DNA of 64,000 bases from Pontibacter rufus (GTDB taxonomy: Bacteria; Bacteroidota; Bacteroidia; Cytophagales; Hymenobacteraceae). Where the stretch lies: positions 1 to 64,000 of the forward strand of contig NZ_JADQDR010000008.1 in the NCBI RefSeq assembly GCF_015694705.1. The letters are read 5' to 3'. The notes below the pieces were generated by a model. It did not search any database, was not told where the DNA came from, and saw only the letters and a program-made list of their open reading frames with translations. The first letter of the stretch is position 1. Each line of letters starts with the position of its first letter. Below, piece after piece: positions 51,214-60,097 of the stretch. The position numbers and the translations under genes are program-made.

Positions 51214-53433
51214 ATGGCAAAACTTATAATTGTTTCGAACCGGCTCCCGGTAAAGCTGCAGGAGAAAGATGGCGCACTTACTTACAAAACAAGTGAGGGG
51301 GGACTTGCTACGGGCTTGGGATCCATTTACAAAAAGGACGACAACATCTGGATTGGATGGCCCGGCCTGGTGGTGGAAGAAGAAGAAAAGCAGAAGCAAA
51401 TTGCCGACGATTTGCGGCAGGAAAGTATGCGGCCTGTTTTCCTGACCGAAACCGAAATAAAGGAGTTTTACGAAGGATTCAGCAATGAAACCCTATGGCC
51501 GACCTTTCACTACTTCAGCCAGTACGCAGTATACGACCAGCAACTATGGGAAACGTATGTGCGCGTAAACCAGAAATATTGCGACGAAGTAGTAAAGCAG
51601 GCAGGCCCCGATGATACCATCTGGGTGCACGACTACCAGTTGCTGTTGCTGCCATGCATGCTCAGAAGCAGGTTGCCAAACAGCACCATCGGCTTTTTCC
51701 AGCATATTCCGTTCCCGTCTTACGAGGTATTCCGGTTGCTCCCATGGCGCAAAGAGATACTGGAAGGCATGCTGGGATCTGATCTCATCGGCTTTCATAC
51801 CTACGACGATATGCGCCACTTCCTCAGTGCCGTAAACCGTATTGTGGGGCATGGCAGCATGCACGGATGGGTAAACATCAACAACCGCTCGCTGCTCGTT
51901 GACTCTTTCCCAATGGGCATTGATTATGACAAGTATGCTGAAACTGCCGACCTGGATGAGGTGAAGAAGCGCGATAAAGTGTACCGCTCTAATCTGATAG
52001 CTGAAAAAATTATACTTTCGATAGATCGCCTTGACTACTCCAAAGGAATTCCGCAGCGGTTGCAGGCTTTTGAGCAGTTCCTAGAGAAATACCCGGAATT
52101 CCACGAGAAGGTAACTCTGGTGATGCTGGTAGTGCCCAGCCGCGATGCCGTAGATCAATATAAGGAATTAAAAGAAGAAATAGACGAACTGGTGGGCCGT
52201 ATTAACGGCAGGTATAGCCACATCAACTGGAACCCGATTCAGTATTTCTATCGCTCTTTCCCGCTCGAGACGCTTTCCGCCTTTTACCGTATGGCCGACA
52301 TAGCGCTGGTAACACCAATGCGCGACGGCATGAACCTGGTATGCAAGGAGTATGTGGCCAGCAGGCTTGATCAGACTGGCGTATTGATACTGAGCGAGAT
52401 GGCTGGCGCCTCCAAAGAGTTATCTGAGGCGCTGCTTATCAATCCGAACGACATCAACCAAATGATAGACGCACTGCACACTGCCCTGACGATGCCGGAA
52501 GAGGAGCAGCAGGCGCACATGAGCAGCATGCAGGAAACCCTGAAGCGGTACAACATCCACCACTGGGTAAACATGTTTATGGATCGCCTGTCTTATGTCA
52601 AGATCAAGCAGATGTCGCTGGCAACCAGTTACCTTGATGAAGCTACGTTTATGGAGATGAGCGATGCCTACGATTCTGCAAGCTCCCGCCTGTTCTTCCT
52701 GGAGTATGATGGCGCTTTGATCGACTACAAGAACAAGCCCCTGATGGCAAGGCCGGACGATGAACTGATGCGTCTGCTGGAACGGTTGAGCAGCGACCGT
52801 AAAAACCGCGTGGTGGTGATGAGCAGCCGCGAAAGAGAAAACATGCAGGACTGGCTGGGCCACCTCAACATTGATATTATTGCGGAGCATGGTGTCTGGA
52901 TAAAGCAGCGCGGCACAGGCTGGCAAACCTTGGTAAGCCTGATGGATGACTGGAAGAAGGATATCCGCCTGATTCTGGACCTGTACGTAGACCGCACACC
53001 GGGCTCCTTTATCGAAGAGAAACAGTATTCGTTGGTGTGGCATTACCGCAAGGTAGAAACCGGCCTCGGCGAGCTACGTGCACGAGAACTGGTGAGCCAT
53101 CTTAATTTCCTGGCTGCCAACAGCAACCTGCAGGTAGTAGACGGGCAGATGGCGGTTGAAATAAAAGCACAGGAAGTGAGCAAAGGAAAAGCCAGCAGCT
53201 TCTGGTTAAACAAGTATCCGCATAAGTTTGTACTTGCTATCGGGGACGACTGGGGAGACGAAGATATATTTAAAGCAATGCCCCGCGAGGCTTATACTAT
53301 AAAAATAGGCAATACCTATTCGGTGGCCAAATACCACCTGGATACCAGCGAAGAGGCCCGTAACATACTTTCCAAACTATTGCAGGTACGGCGGCACGAG
53401 TCTTCTACAGGAGGCGCCCTGATGACAGGGTAA
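51214..53433 (+). CDS. otsA: Trehalose-6-phosphate synthase fused to a phosphatase-like domain
   Basis: The 739-aa product has two domains. Residues about 1-480 form a GT20 trehalose-6-phosphate synthase (SNRLPV, GWPGL, WVHDYQLLLLP, DRLDYSKGIPQRL, RDGMNLVCKEYVA, SEMAGA), using UDP-glucose and glucose-6-phosphate. Residues about 490-739 form an HAD trehalose-phosphatase-like domain. Its first motif reads E497-Y-D499-G-A501 instead of D-x-D-G-T, so the aspartyl nucleophile is Glu and the following Thr is Ala; the late acidic motif GDDWGDED (677-684) is intact. The synthase is likely active; phosphatase activity is doubtful. Monocistronic. Confidence 0.95.
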   Translation: MAKLIIVSNRLPVKLQEKDGALTYKTSEGGLATGLGSIYKKDDNIWIGWPGLVVEEEEKQKQIADDLRQESMRPVFLTETEIKEFYEGFSNETLWPTFHYFSQYAVYDQQLWETYVRVNQKYCDEVVKQAGPDDTIWVHDYQLLLLPCMLRSRLPNSTIGFFQHIPFPSYEVFRLLPWRKEILEGMLGSDLIGFHTYDDMRHFLSAVNRIVGHGSMHGWVNINNRSLLVDSFPMGIDYDKYAETADLDEVKKRDKVYRSNLIAEKIILSIDRLDYSKGIPQRLQAFEQFLEKYPEFHEKVTLVMLVVPSRDAVDQYKELKEEIDELVGRINGRYSHINWNPIQYFYRSFPLETLSAFYRMADIALVTPMRDGMNLVCKEYVASRLDQTGVLILSEMAGASKELSEALLINPNDINQMIDALHTALTMPEEEQQAHMSSMQETLKRYNIHHWVNMFMDRLSYVKIKQMSLATSYLDEATFMEMSDAYDSASSRLFFLEYDGALIDYKNKPLMARPDDELMRLLERLSSDRKNRVVVMSSRERENMQDWLGHLNIDIIAEHGVWIKQRGTGWQTLVSLMDDWKKDIRLILDLYVDRTPGSFIEEKQYSLVWHYRKVETGLGELRARELVSHLNFLAANSNLQVVDGQMAVEIKAQEVSKGKASSFWLNKYPHKFVLAIGDDWGDEDIFKAMPREAYTIKIGNTYSVAKYHLDTSEEARNILSKLLQVRRHESSTGGALMTG

Positions 53434-53458
53434 TGAGTAAAATTGCTGTTTATCTTAT

Positions 53459-53500
53459 AAAAAAGAGTCGCCTTGCTAGCTATCAGGGCGACTCTTTTTT
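53459..53500. terminator. Bidirectional terminator between otsA and xseB
   Basis: aaaaagagtcgcc and ggcgactcttttt surround a loop of about 16 nt; convergent genes on both sides share it. Confidence 0.9.
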
Positions 53501-53515
53501 ATGGATTAAAACAGG

Positions 53516-53794
53516 TTAAAAGAGGGTATTGCCTGCTGTGCCGGCTTTACTCTCAGGCCTGGCTTTGGCTGGTTCTTCGCAGCTTTCTTCATTAAAAACC
53601 TGATCGATTGCTTTTTCTGCATTGCGCAGCTTGGCTTTGCAAAGTTTAATGAGCTGTGCCGATCGCTGTACTTTCTGCGTCAGCTCGTCCACATCCACTG
53701 CGTCATTTTCGATGGCGCGCAGTATCTCTTCCAACTCCTGCGTTGCTTCGCGGTAAGTCAAATCTTTTAGCTCCTTATTCATCATCTTCATCAA
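53516..53794 (-). CDS. xseB: Exodeoxyribonuclease VII small subunit
   Basis: The product is 88-92 aa, with the XseB helical hairpin LTYREATQELEEILRAIENDAVDVDELTQKVQRSAQLIKLCKAKL. Start is ambiguous among several Met codons (53782-53794); all overlap the end of xseA, giving coupled translation. Several XseB subunits bind one XseA to form the single-strand-specific exonuclease. The C-terminal 20 residues are a variable tail. Confidence 0.95.
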   Translation of the reverse strand: MMKMMNKELKDLTYREATQELEEILRAIENDAVDVDELTQKVQRSAQLIKLCKAKLRNAEKAIDQVFNEESCEEPAKARPESKAGTAGNTLF

Positions 53795-55337
53795 TATTTA
53801 CAACCATACTATGGAGGGTGCCATCCTGCATTCTTGTCTGTATCACATCTCCGTTTTTTGTTTCTTTTATACTTTTGATAATCCTGCCGTTCACCAACGT
53901 CAGCGTATAGCCGCGTAGCAGCAGCTTTTCGGGGTTGTTGGCCTCAATGCTCATCTCCTGCAGCTTCAGGCGGTGGTTTTCGTGCTGTAGCTTGTGCTGC
54001 GTTTCGTATTGTAATTTGTCGCCATACTTTACAAAGTGCAGTTGCTTCTGCTTCAGCTTATCTTTTGCTTCTGTTTCGAGGCAATGCACCAGGTGGTTTA
54101 AATCATGCTCTTTTAAGTGCAGGTAACGCTGGCTTTTGCCTTCCACACATACCGAAAGCTCCTGCAGGTAAATTTCACGCGCATGCAGCAGGTCTTTGGT
54201 CTGGGCGCCTATATCTTTTTCCAGATCGCTGGTATGGCATTTCTGCGCTTCCAGGTAAACTTTAGGTTTGAGCAGCAGCCCCCGCGAGAGCTGTTCCAGG
54301 CGATCTTTGCCGGCCTGCAGCAGGGCTTTTGTCTGGTTCGTAAAGCGCAGGCCCAGGCGCTCCAGCCGATCATCTGTGAGTTTGAGTTGCTGCGCCGAAA
54401 ACATGCGGATACTATCGTAAAGGCCGTCAGCCGTTTCTTCCGCCGCCTGAAAGGTATCCAGTAGAAAGCTGGCGACAGCCGTGGGCGTTTTCAGGCGGGT
54501 ATGCGCCACCAGGTCTGCTAAACTTTCGTCGCGCTCGTGGCCGATACCGGTTAGTACCGGCAGCGGAGAGTGGCCGATAGCGGCAGCAATGTGATAATCA
54601 TCAAAGCAACTTAAATCTGTTTGCGAACCGCCCCCCCGAATCAGTACAATGGCATCAAAACTGTCTTTATACTTTGCTATTAAAGCCATGGCGCGGCTCA
54701 CCGAAGCCGGCGCTTCATTGCCCTGTACGGTAGCCGGGAACAGCGTCGTTTCGAACGTATAGCCAAAGGTATTCTGATGCAGCTGGTGTATAAAATCCTG
54801 GTAGCCTGCGGCAGTGGCTGAGGAAATTATGGCCAGCCGTTGTGGTACCAGCGGCAGCTCCAGTGCCTTGTTAGCCTCCAGGAGCCCTTCTGCTTCCAGG
54901 CGTTTCAGTGTTTCCTGGCGCTGCCGGGCTAAATCCCCGATGGTATAGTTGGGATCAATGTTGGTAATGTCAAGGCTAAGGCCATACAGTTCATGGAAAC
55001 GCACCGTGGCCTGCAGCAGGATTTTAAGGCCGGCTTTAAGCTGCTGCCCGGTTTTTTCCTCAAAGTAACGGCTCAGCATCTGGTAACGCGCGTTCCAGAT
55101 TGTAGCCCGTGCCTGCGCCAGTATTTGCCGGGCATCATCGCCTTTATCAACCAGCGTCAGGTAACAATGACCTTTGCGGCGATCGGCGGTTACCTGGGCA
55201 ACCTCGGCTACCACCCAATAGCTCTCCGGAAACGCCATTTCCAGCTCCTCCCTGATCTGCTGGTGCAGCTGGTAGAGCGAAAGCGGCGTATGCAGCTCCT
55301 CATAAACAGTTGTCTGCCTGAAGTATAACTGAGCCAT
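53775..55337 (-). CDS. xseA: Exodeoxyribonuclease VII large subunit
   Basis: The 520-aa product has an N-terminal OB fold (LSLYQLHQQIREEL..., WVVAEVAQ, GHCYLTLVDK, about 18-115), a catalytic domain (PQRLAIISSATAAGYQDFIHQL, IVLIRGGGSQTDLSCFDD, VLTGIGHERDESLADLVAHTRLKTPTA), a long coiled-coil arm and a C-terminal strand. A 28-codon longer frame exists, but MAQLYFRQ at 55337 is preferred since homologous folds begin near LSLYQL. Forms an operon with xseB. Confidence 0.95.
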   Translation of the reverse strand: MAQLYFRQTTVYEELHTPLSLYQLHQQIREELEMAFPESYWVVAEVAQVTADRRKGHCYLTLVDKGDDARQILAQARATIWNARYQMLSRYFEEKTGQQLKAGLKILLQATVRFHELYGLSLDITNIDPNYTIGDLARQRQETLKRLEAEGLLEANKALELPLVPQRLAIISSATAAGYQDFIHQLHQNTFGYTFETTLFPATVQGNEAPASVSRAMALIAKYKDSFDAIVLIRGGGSQTDLSCFDDYHIAAAIGHSPLPVLTGIGHERDESLADLVAHTRLKTPTAVASFLLDTFQAAEETADGLYDSIRMFSAQQLKLTDDRLERLGLRFTNQTKALLQAGKDRLEQLSRGLLLKPKVYLEAQKCHTSDLEKDIGAQTKDLLHAREIYLQELSVCVEGKSQRYLHLKEHDLNHLVHCLETEAKDKLKQKQLHFVKYGDKLQYETQHKLQHENHRLKLQEMSIEANNPEKLLLRGYTLTLVNGRIIKSIKETKNGDVIQTRMQDGTLHSMVVNIDEDDE

Positions 55338-55495
55338 GTGTGTATTGTGTCGCTGAAGGTTTAAACCGGGATGGCCTGCATTGCTGCTTCCAAAGCACAA
55401 GATAAGGTTTTGTAAACGCATCGCAAAAAGAAGCGCTGCCGGTTTTTAACTACTTTTATATAGCTTTCTGATATGTAAATTGATTTTCAGCAGCT

Positions 55496-56044
55496 TTATG
55501 TATAAAAGCGCTCATATACCCGCTGGCGGATAGTAGCGGCTATGTTATGCAGGCCCGAAGCCGCGACAGGTATTTTGCCCGTCATCAGGTGCATGGGCAC
55601 CGGTGAGCCGCCTTTTCGATAGGGTGGTTGCCGATAGGCGAAAGAGGTGTGAAGCACCAGCCCTTGTCTTTCGTAAAAAGCAATGCGCCTGCGGCTGGCC
55701 TCATCTGTAGAGCACTCTGTTTCCAGCACCAGTGGCCCCTTTGCCTGTTCCAGCAACCACTGCACCACCTGGTGGCCCAGCTTTTGCCCACGCAGGGCAG
55801 GTACAATGGCCAGGTGCTCCAGAAAAAGAAAATCTTCAAAAGGCCAATGTATGCTTAACCCTGCCACGGCGCCATCCAGCATCCAGGCATGAATGTGCAT
55901 GTCTTGTTCCGGCAGCAATTGCCGGAGCTGATCTAGTATGCGCCGTTCCTGCTTCGGAAATGAGGCCAGGTATAGCTGCCCCAGCGCATCCATATGCTGG
56001 TGCCCGCTGTGCTGTATCCGGATGGGTTCAGGGTGTAGCCTCAT
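55496..56044 (-). CDS. GNAT family acetyltransferase
   Basis: The 182-aa product has a GNAT fold: strand 4 FLFLEHLAIVPALRGQKLGHQVVQWLLEQ (acetyl-CoA pyrophosphate loop RGQKLG near 86-91), then LVLETECSTDEASRRRIAFYERQGLVLH. The substrate is unknown; the family acetylates amines on proteins, antibiotics or small molecules. Separated from xseA by 158 nt. Confidence 0.9.
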   Translation of the reverse strand: MRLHPEPIRIQHSGHQHMDALGQLYLASFPKQERRILDQLRQLLPEQDMHIHAWMLDGAVAGLSIHWPFEDFLFLEHLAIVPALRGQKLGHQVVQWLLEQAKGPLVLETECSTDEASRRRIAFYERQGLVLHTSFAYRQPPYRKGGSPVPMHLMTGKIPVAASGLHNIAATIRQRVYERFYT

Positions 56045-56135
56045 GCGCTCGTTTTATACCTGGGTTACCAGCAGAGGTGCAGCCATCCTTTCTGAAGCTG
56101 TTGATAAGTATAACCTGTGGCACGGCATACAAGCG

Positions 56136-56492
56136 TTAATGCACCACGCGCAGCACGGGTTTGTCCAGCGGCTGGTATGTTTCGTGGTCTACGGTGAAGT
56201 AGCCTACCGAGCTGGGGCCATAGCCGAGGTCTATTTCTACCAACTGGTTTATGCCGGGCAGCAGGGCTATAATTTCCTGCTGCAGTTCTTCATAGCGCTG
56301 CATGAGTACGCTCAGTTGCAGCTCTGCCTCGGCCTGCTGGTTTTGCGGGAAATCTTCATCCACATGGTGTTGCTGCATCGAGAGCATGTCTATTTCCAGC
56401 AGGCGTATATTGCGTTCTACCGCCAAGTACTGTTTTACTTTTTCTTCCAGGGGCACGCGGTCTTCCTCCAGGTATTCCGTCAGGTCTTCCAT
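56136..56492 (-). CDS. Hypothetical coiled-coil protein (118 aa)
   Basis: Long helices rich in Glu, Gln and Leu (about 1-75; VKQYLAVERNIRLLEIDML, AELQLSVLMQRYEELQQEI) suggest a coiled coil, followed by a small C-terminal beta region (VEIDLGYGPSSVGYFTVDHETYQPL). No signal peptide or membrane helix, and no family recognised. It is divergent from the HMG-CoA lyase gene. Confidence 0.7.
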   Translation of the reverse strand: MEDLTEYLEEDRVPLEEKVKQYLAVERNIRLLEIDMLSMQQHHVDEDFPQNQQAEAELQLSVLMQRYEELQQEIIALLPGINQLVEIDLGYGPSSVGYFTVDHETYQPLDKPVLRVVH

Positions 56493-56724
56493 AGTATACA
56501 GGTCTGTTTCTTAAGCGGAATATACGCAGGCCAAGGGAATATATGTGCATTCGGGGCTGATTTTCTCGTTTCCTGTTCTTGCGCAAGGATGGCACACCCA
56601 ACCACATCGGCATCTGAAAGTATGGCGGGCATACGTTTTCCTGCAAACTTCATAAATTAGTATATTTGGGGAAATGCCTTCCGAAGTAAAAGAAAGAACA
56701 GGTAAGTATAAAGGAGACAGTGCC

Positions 56725-57570
56725 ATGAAAATAATTGAGTGCCCGCGCGATGCCATGCAGGGCATCGGGGAGTTTATACCTACCGAAACCAAAATTGCCT
56801 ACATCAACCAACTGCTCAAAGTAGGTTTCGATACCATTGATTTTGGCAGTTTTGTGTCGCCCAAAGCTATTCCGCAGATGCGGGACACAGCCGAAGTGCT
56901 GGCAAACCTGGATCTGGAAGGAACCACCTCCGGGCTGCTGGCTATTGTGGCCAATGTGCGGGGAGCCGGGGAGGCGGCGCAGCACCGGCAGATTGATTAT
57001 CTCGGATTTCCGCTGTCGGTGTCGGAAACATTTCAGCAGCGCAACACTAATAAAAGTATAGCTGAGGCCATGCAGCAACTGGCACAAATACAGGATATCT
57101 GCCACAAACACAGCAAAACGCTTGTTACTTACATCTCGATGGGCTTCGGCAACCCCTACAACGATCCCTGGGATGCCGAAACCGTAATCGGGTTTGTGGA
57201 AGATCTGGACAGGCTCGGGGTAAAGATTATTTCACTCTCCGACACTATTGGCGTGTCTGACCCGGAGAACATCACTTATCTGTTCAGCAGCCTGATACCG
57301 GCATTTAAAAGTATAGAATTCGGGGCGCACCTGCACACCAATCCCGCTGCCTGGCAAGAGAAAGTGGCCGCTGCCTACCATGCCGGCTGCCGCCGCTTTG
57401 ATGGGGCCGTACGTGGCTACGGCGGCTGCCCCATGGCCAAAGACGAACTGGTGGGCAACATGGCTACAGAAAATTTGATCAGCTACTTCGAAAATATTGG
57501 CGTAAATTTACACCTCAACAAGGCAGCCTTCGCAGAAGCTTTAAGGCTGTCGGGTGCTGTGTTTTCTTGA
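56725..57570 (+). CDS. Hydroxymethylglutaryl-CoA lyase
   Basis: The 281-aa TIM-barrel product has HMGL/DRE-TIM signatures: IIECPRDAMQGIG (metal-binding Asp), FGSFVSPKAIPQM, FGAHLHTN (metal His) and GYGGCPMAKDELVGN with the catalytic Cys. It splits HMG-CoA into acetyl-CoA and acetoacetate in leucine breakdown. A start 17 codons upstream (56674) is possible, but ATG 56725 follows a good Shine-Dalgarno (aaaggag) and matches usual N-termini. The stop overlaps the next gene's frame, so the two are probably co-transcribed. Confidence 0.93.
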   Translation: MKIIECPRDAMQGIGEFIPTETKIAYINQLLKVGFDTIDFGSFVSPKAIPQMRDTAEVLANLDLEGTTSGLLAIVANVRGAGEAAQHRQIDYLGFPLSVSETFQQRNTNKSIAEAMQQLAQIQDICHKHSKTLVTYISMGFGNPYNDPWDAETVIGFVEDLDRLGVKIISLSDTIGVSDPENITYLFSSLIPAFKSIEFGAHLHTNPAAWQEKVAAAYHAGCRRFDGAVRGYGGCPMAKDELVGNMATENLISYFENIGVNLHLNKAAFAEALRLSGAVFS

Positions 57571-57572
57571 TT

Positions 57573-58313
57573 ATGGCAAGCAGAAAAGTAGTAGATATAT
57601 TTATTCCGTGTTTTGTAGACCAGCTCTTTCCGGAAACGGGTATGAGCCTGGTGAAGGTGCTGGAAAGCGTAGGCTGTGAGGTAAACTATAACCCCAACCA
57701 GACCTGCTGCGGGCAACCGGCCTTTAATGCCGGTTTTTTTGATGAGGCCCGCGAAGTAGCCACCAAGTTCCTGGATGATTTCTCAAACGAAACCTCCCAT
57801 TATATTGTGGCCCCTTCGGCATCGTGTGTGGGTATGGTGCGCAACGCTTACCAGGATATTTTTGTCAAGTCGTCGAGCCTGGTGAAGTATAGAACCATGC
57901 AGAAAAAGGTGTTTGAGCTCACCGAGTTCCTGACGGATGTGCTGGGGATTACGCATATACCTGGCGCTGCCCTGCGCGGCAAAGCCACTTACCACGATTC
58001 CTGCAGCGCTTTGCGCGAGTGCCAGATAAAAGCTGGCCCGCGTGCACTGCTGGAAAATGTGCGGGGGCTGGAACTGGTAGAAATGGCGGATACAGAAACC
58101 TGCTGCGGCTTCGGTGGCACCTTTGCCGTTAAGTTCGAGGCTATCTCCACGGCTATGGCTGAGCAGAAAGTAGACAACGCCATTGCTACCGGCGCCGATT
58201 TTATAGTGTCCACCGACAGCAGCTGCCTCATGCATTTGGAGGCCTATATTCAGAAGCAAAAGAAGCCGATTAAAACCATGCACATTGCCGACGTGCTCGC
58301 CAGTGGCTGGTAA
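57573..58313 (+). CDS. CCG-domain Fe-S protein (LutA/YkgE-like)
   Basis: The 246-aa product has two cysteine-rich CCG repeats: NQTCCGQPAFNAGF (C45-C46) and ETCCGFGGTFAVKF (C177-C178), each with its upstream partner Cys (FIPCFVDQ; YHDSCSALRE). This layout is that of LutA/YkgE and the GlpC/HdrB-like iron-sulfur subunits of lactate or glycolate oxidation. No LutB or LutC gene follows, so the redox partner is unknown. It begins 2 nt after the HMG-CoA lyase stop. Confidence 0.9.
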   Translation: MASRKVVDIFIPCFVDQLFPETGMSLVKVLESVGCEVNYNPNQTCCGQPAFNAGFFDEAREVATKFLDDFSNETSHYIVAPSASCVGMVRNAYQDIFVKSSSLVKYRTMQKKVFELTEFLTDVLGITHIPGAALRGKATYHDSCSALRECQIKAGPRALLENVRGLELVEMADTETCCGFGGTFAVKFEAISTAMAEQKVDNAIATGADFIVSTDSSCLMHLEAYIQKQKKPIKTMHIADVLASGW

Positions 58314-58397
58314 GTAAGCAGACAAAATAAAGTGAAAGCAAGAACACTCAACTGGTTCTGTGCTGATACATATTACCGCAGGAACAAGTATAAAATG

Positions 58398-58458
58398 CAA
58401 GTATAAAAGAGAACGCCTGAACAAGCTATACTTGTTCAGGTGTTCTCTTTTATACTTG
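58398..58458. terminator. 28-bp-stem bidirectional terminator flanked by the window-wide heptamer
   Basis: caagtataaaagagaacg (58398-58415) plus cctgaacaag (58416-58425) pairs with cttgttcagg (58431-58440) plus tgttctcttttatacttg (58441-58458), with a G-U pair and a 5-nt loop. Both outer ends carry AAGTATA/TATACTT, and a further TATACTT lies in the loop/stem border. Shared by convergent genes. Confidence 0.85.
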
Positions 58459-58466
58459 TGATCGTA

Positions 58467-59120
58467 TCAACGATTGAGGTAGTAGTTGAAACTGAAAACA
58501 AGGGAGCTGGTGCTCAGGTCTAAGCCTATATTGCTGGAATTTGATTTGGAGCTGTCGGATTCGCTTCTATTGCTTTCTGTTCTGTAACCATATCCTACAT
58601 TGCCGAATGAAGCTCCCAAACCAATTTTCTCAGTTGGAAAGAACGTGATGCCCGGGCTGAAGTTTAGTCCGAAATAATCTAAGTCTGAAAAAGTTTCAGA
58701 GGTTTGAGAACCTATATCCTGGAATGTTGTCGAAGATGCTTTTTGCCTGGTGGTGACGTAGTTTAAATTTGCAGTTGCATGTACAGCTACTTTATCTCCA
58801 AGCATAAAATACTTTTTCAGGTAGGTGCCGATAGCCTGGGAATGCTCTTTCGTCACCGATTTATAACCAGGTAAGTTGGTGTTAAATTTAGCAGCACGAT
58901 AAGTAGAACTTATCCCAAGTTCCAGATTATCGGCAATAAAGTATCCAACTTTCGGGGTGATGCTGAAACTAATCTCCCTGTTCTTGTTATTTTCGTCTGT
59001 ACCAGATGAGCTCGAACTAATGCTTAATCCTCCCGATAAAGTTACTGTCCCCTGACTGGTTTGCGCCAAAGCACCCGTGCCAAGTAGAGCTAATAGAGCG
59101 GTTATTAAAATGTGTTTCAT
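58467..59120 (-). CDS. Outer-membrane beta-barrel protein, paralogue A
   Basis: The 217-aa product has a signal peptide (MKHILITALLALLGTGALAQ) then alternating strands rich in Gly, Ser and aromatic residues, ending SLVFSFNYYLNR. The opening TSQGTVTLSGGLSI... and the fold SPGITFFPTEKIGLGASFGN are shared with the adjacent gene of the same length. An 18-residue Ser-rich loop lies near 180-200. It is probably a small outer-membrane barrel; ligand unknown. Confidence 0.75.
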   Translation of the reverse strand: MKHILITALLALLGTGALAQTSQGTVTLSGGLSISSSSSGTDENNKNREISFSITPKVGYFIADNLELGISSTYRAAKFNTNLPGYKSVTKEHSQAIGTYLKKYFMLGDKVAVHATANLNYVTTRQKASSTTFQDIGSQTSETFSDLDYFGLNFSPGITFFPTEKIGLGASFGNVGYGYRTESNRSESDSSKSNSSNIGLDLSTSSLVFSFNYYLNR

Positions 59121-59143
59121 ACGTAGTTCTATAGCTTAGATGT

Positions 59144-59797
59144 TTATTGATGGATGTAATAGCTCATACCCAAAGAAAAAGTAGAGGGAAGAAGACTGAA
59201 GGAGAAATTACTGGAGCGGTATTCTCTAACGATGTTACCATTTTCCGGATTTGGGGCATATCGTTGGTAAGAAATTATGCCAAGGGAACCATGCAGGCTG
59301 ATATGCTCCGTAGCGAAAAGAGTTAAACCTGGTGACAGGCTAAGGCCCAGTGTGTGCCCTGTGCTCATTACCTGTGATTCAAAATCTGGAGATGCAACTT
59401 TTAAGAAGTTGTAGGAGGCAGAAGCAGAAGCCTTGCCTGTGAGATAAAGCTGGTTAGCCACAGGCCAGTATTTCCGAATATAAGGAGCAAGTCCTATGTC
59501 ATAGGTATGGTATTTATCCGGGAACGTTGATGCATCACTGCTATAGGTTGAATGGCTGGTGTAGCCCAGAAACAGTTCTGTTCCAGCCTCCAGGTTGTCT
59601 TTTACAAAATATCCCGCAGCAGGGTAAATGCCCACTGGCACTTTCGTGGATTTTGTCTGTTCCGGACCTATATCGTGGCCATACCCCTGCCTTGCTATAC
59701 TTAAACTTCCCGACAACACCACCGTGCCTTGTTGTGTCTGAGCAAAAGCACCTGTACCCAACAAGGTTAAGAGTGCAGCAATCAAATGTTTTTTCAT
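59144..59797 (-). CDS. Outer-membrane beta-barrel protein, paralogue B
   Basis: The 217-aa product has a signal peptide (MKKHLIAALLTLLGTGAFAQ) nearly identical to paralogue A, and shared blocks QGTVVLSGSLSI, GYFVKDNLEAGTE, LSPGLTLFATEHISLHGSLG and the closing LGMSYYIHQ. The bodies are well diverged, so the duplication is old. Spaced 23 nt from paralogue A and probably co-transcribed with it. Confidence 0.75.
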   Translation of the reverse strand: MKKHLIAALLTLLGTGAFAQTQQGTVVLSGSLSIARQGYGHDIGPEQTKSTKVPVGIYPAAGYFVKDNLEAGTELFLGYTSHSTYSSDASTFPDKYHTYDIGLAPYIRKYWPVANQLYLTGKASASASYNFLKVASPDFESQVMSTGHTLGLSLSPGLTLFATEHISLHGSLGIISYQRYAPNPENGNIVREYRSSNFSFSLLPSTFSLGMSYYIHQ

Positions 59798-60097
59798 GTT
59801 TGCTTCTAGGTTATATTATGGACTTGATTATATATAACTGCACCCCAGCTATTCAGTTAGGCCATAAGGTAAAGAGGCAGAAACTGTAGGGCCAAAGCAA
59901 GATATAAATATATAATGATATTTTGTTTGTTGGATGTAAGTATAAGATCTAACTTTTTTACCTCAGCCGGATAGCCGGTCAGCAACCGTTATACATACCA
60001 ATATTCATAACCGCCGTATACATCCAAAATGCTATATAAACCCCTGCGGAAACAAGGATAAGAGCAGGAGAACAGGTTTAAATCATGAAATTAGAAT
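59798..60097. other. 300-nt divergent spacer
   Basis: Highly AT-rich (for example tataaatatataatgatatttt near 59905) between divergent genes. It contains one AAGTATA copy near 59939. No gene or clear hairpin is seen; promoters for both sides are expected here. Confidence 0.45.
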
